A DNA stretch of 64,000 nucleotides from Blastopirellula marina DSM 3645. GTDB taxonomy: Bacteria; Planctomycetota; Planctomycetia; Pirellulales; Pirellulaceae. The stretch lies in assembly GCF_000153105.1 (NCBI RefSeq), contig NZ_CH672377.1, positions 1,644,405 through 1,708,404 on the forward strand, given 5' to 3'. Position 1 is the first letter of the stretch. Every line of letters begins with the position of its first letter. Both the position numbers and the translations under genes were made by a program. The notes under the pieces were generated by a model. That model was not told the DNA's origin. It worked only from the letters and a program-made list of their open reading frames with translations, and did no database searches. Of this stretch, positions 63,588 to 64,000 are shown piece by piece.

Positions 63588-64000
63588 ATGAAACGAAAAA
63601 GCTTTCAGGACATGGGATGTCCGATTGCGCGCAGCCTAGAGCAAGTCGGCGAATGGTGGAGCATTTTGATCATCCGCGATGCGCTGGCTGGTCTCTCCAA
63701 ATTCGACGAGTTTCAGAAGAATCTCGAAATTGCCCCCAACATGTTGACGCGTCGCTTGAATTCGCTGATCGAAGCAGGCCTTTTGGAGCGGCGCCAATAT
63801 AACGACCATCCGCCGCGGTTTGAGTACATTCCGACCGAGAGGGCCGAGTCATTTCGCATCGTCCTCTTGTCGCTGCTGACCTGGGGCAATCAGCACTGCG
63901 CACCGGAAGGAGCGAGCGTCCGCATCGCCAACGTGAAAACCGGCGAAATCGCCGATCCGATTCTGGTCGATCGCAAGACGAAGAAGCCGATTCTCTCTGA
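63588..64000 (+). CDS. HxlR family transcriptional regulator (partial at the right edge)
   Basis: At least 137 codons; the gene runs off the window. It starts KRKSFQDMGCPIARSLEQVG, with the conserved early Cys of HxlR regulators. The winged helix is EWWSILIIRDALAGLSKFDE, FQKNLEIAPNMLTRRLNSLI as recognition helix, and the wing GLLERRQYNDHPPRFEYIPT. The late part (NVKTGEIADPILVDRKTKK) exceeds the usual ~110-residue length and has the extended C-terminus seen in some members. HxlR proteins usually sense aldehydes or quinones through the Cys and control an adjacent divergent gene. Confidence 0.92.
   Translation, partial: MKRKSFQDMGCPIARSLEQVGEWWSILIIRDALAGLSKFDEFQKNLEIAPNMLTRRLNSLIEAGLLERRQYNDHPPRFEYIPTERAESFRIVLLSLLTWGNQHCAPEGASVRIANVKTGEIADPILVDRKTKKPILS

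Overview
The window reads as a chromosomal segment of a planctomycete, most likely from the Pirellulaceae (Blastopirellula/Rhodopirellula type). I infer this from family content, not from a database search. It carries three DUF1559 prepilin-like proteins, a DUF1549/DUF1553 plus DUF1501 operon, a PVC-type membrane-bound dehydrogenase/cytochrome c protein, a Planctomycetes-type ECF sigma factor with a FecR/LamG partner, and LL-diaminopimelate aminotransferase. Genes are well spaced, mostly monocistronic or in pairs, and lie on both strands.

Layout. 1-9.4 kb: the end of a CDF cation transporter, a secreted TPR protein, glnE, an exported methyltransferase, the first DUF1559/lipoprotein pair, a CYTH protein and an odd ferredoxin. 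9.5-18 kb: pepT, a family-2-like glycosyltransferase, an exported Gfo/Idh oxidoreductase, the sigma/FecR-LamG pair and the second DUF1559/lipoprotein pair. 18-34.9 kb: a large alpha/beta hydrolase, two tandem MFS exporters, the third DUF1559/lipoprotein pair, a PfkB kinase, thpR, an Asp-box sialidase-like protein, a CLC antiporter with fluoride-type motifs, an SRPBCC protein, a DUF442 phosphatase-like protein, an alpha-carbonic anhydrase, an NmrA-like reductase and a DUF1990 protein.

34.9-43.8 kb is the most interesting part: a cellulose-like exopolysaccharide locus. It holds a Tat-lipoprotein GH5 glycanase, a BcsA-like synthase fused to a degenerate PilZ, a probable second PilZ-like domain, a membrane helix and periplasmic TPRs, and, convergent with it, a long TPR plus outer-membrane beta-barrel protein resembling BcsC. 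That last gene is broken by a one-base shift in a homopolymer. There is no BcsB. I infer that TPR-TPR contacts across the periplasm take its place.

44-64 kb: a DinB protein, tRNA-Ala(GGC), a flippase-like membrane protein, a beta-helix protein, a macro-domain protein, the DUF1553/DUF1501 operon, tRNA-Lys(TTT) followed by about 1 kb of repeat-rich non-coding DNA, an SGNH hydrolase/heme dehydrogenase operon, dapL, leuB, an exported HAD phosphatase, and a partial HxlR regulator at the right edge. No prophage, IS transposase, CRISPR array or rRNA gene was seen. Clear Rho-independent terminators follow several units.
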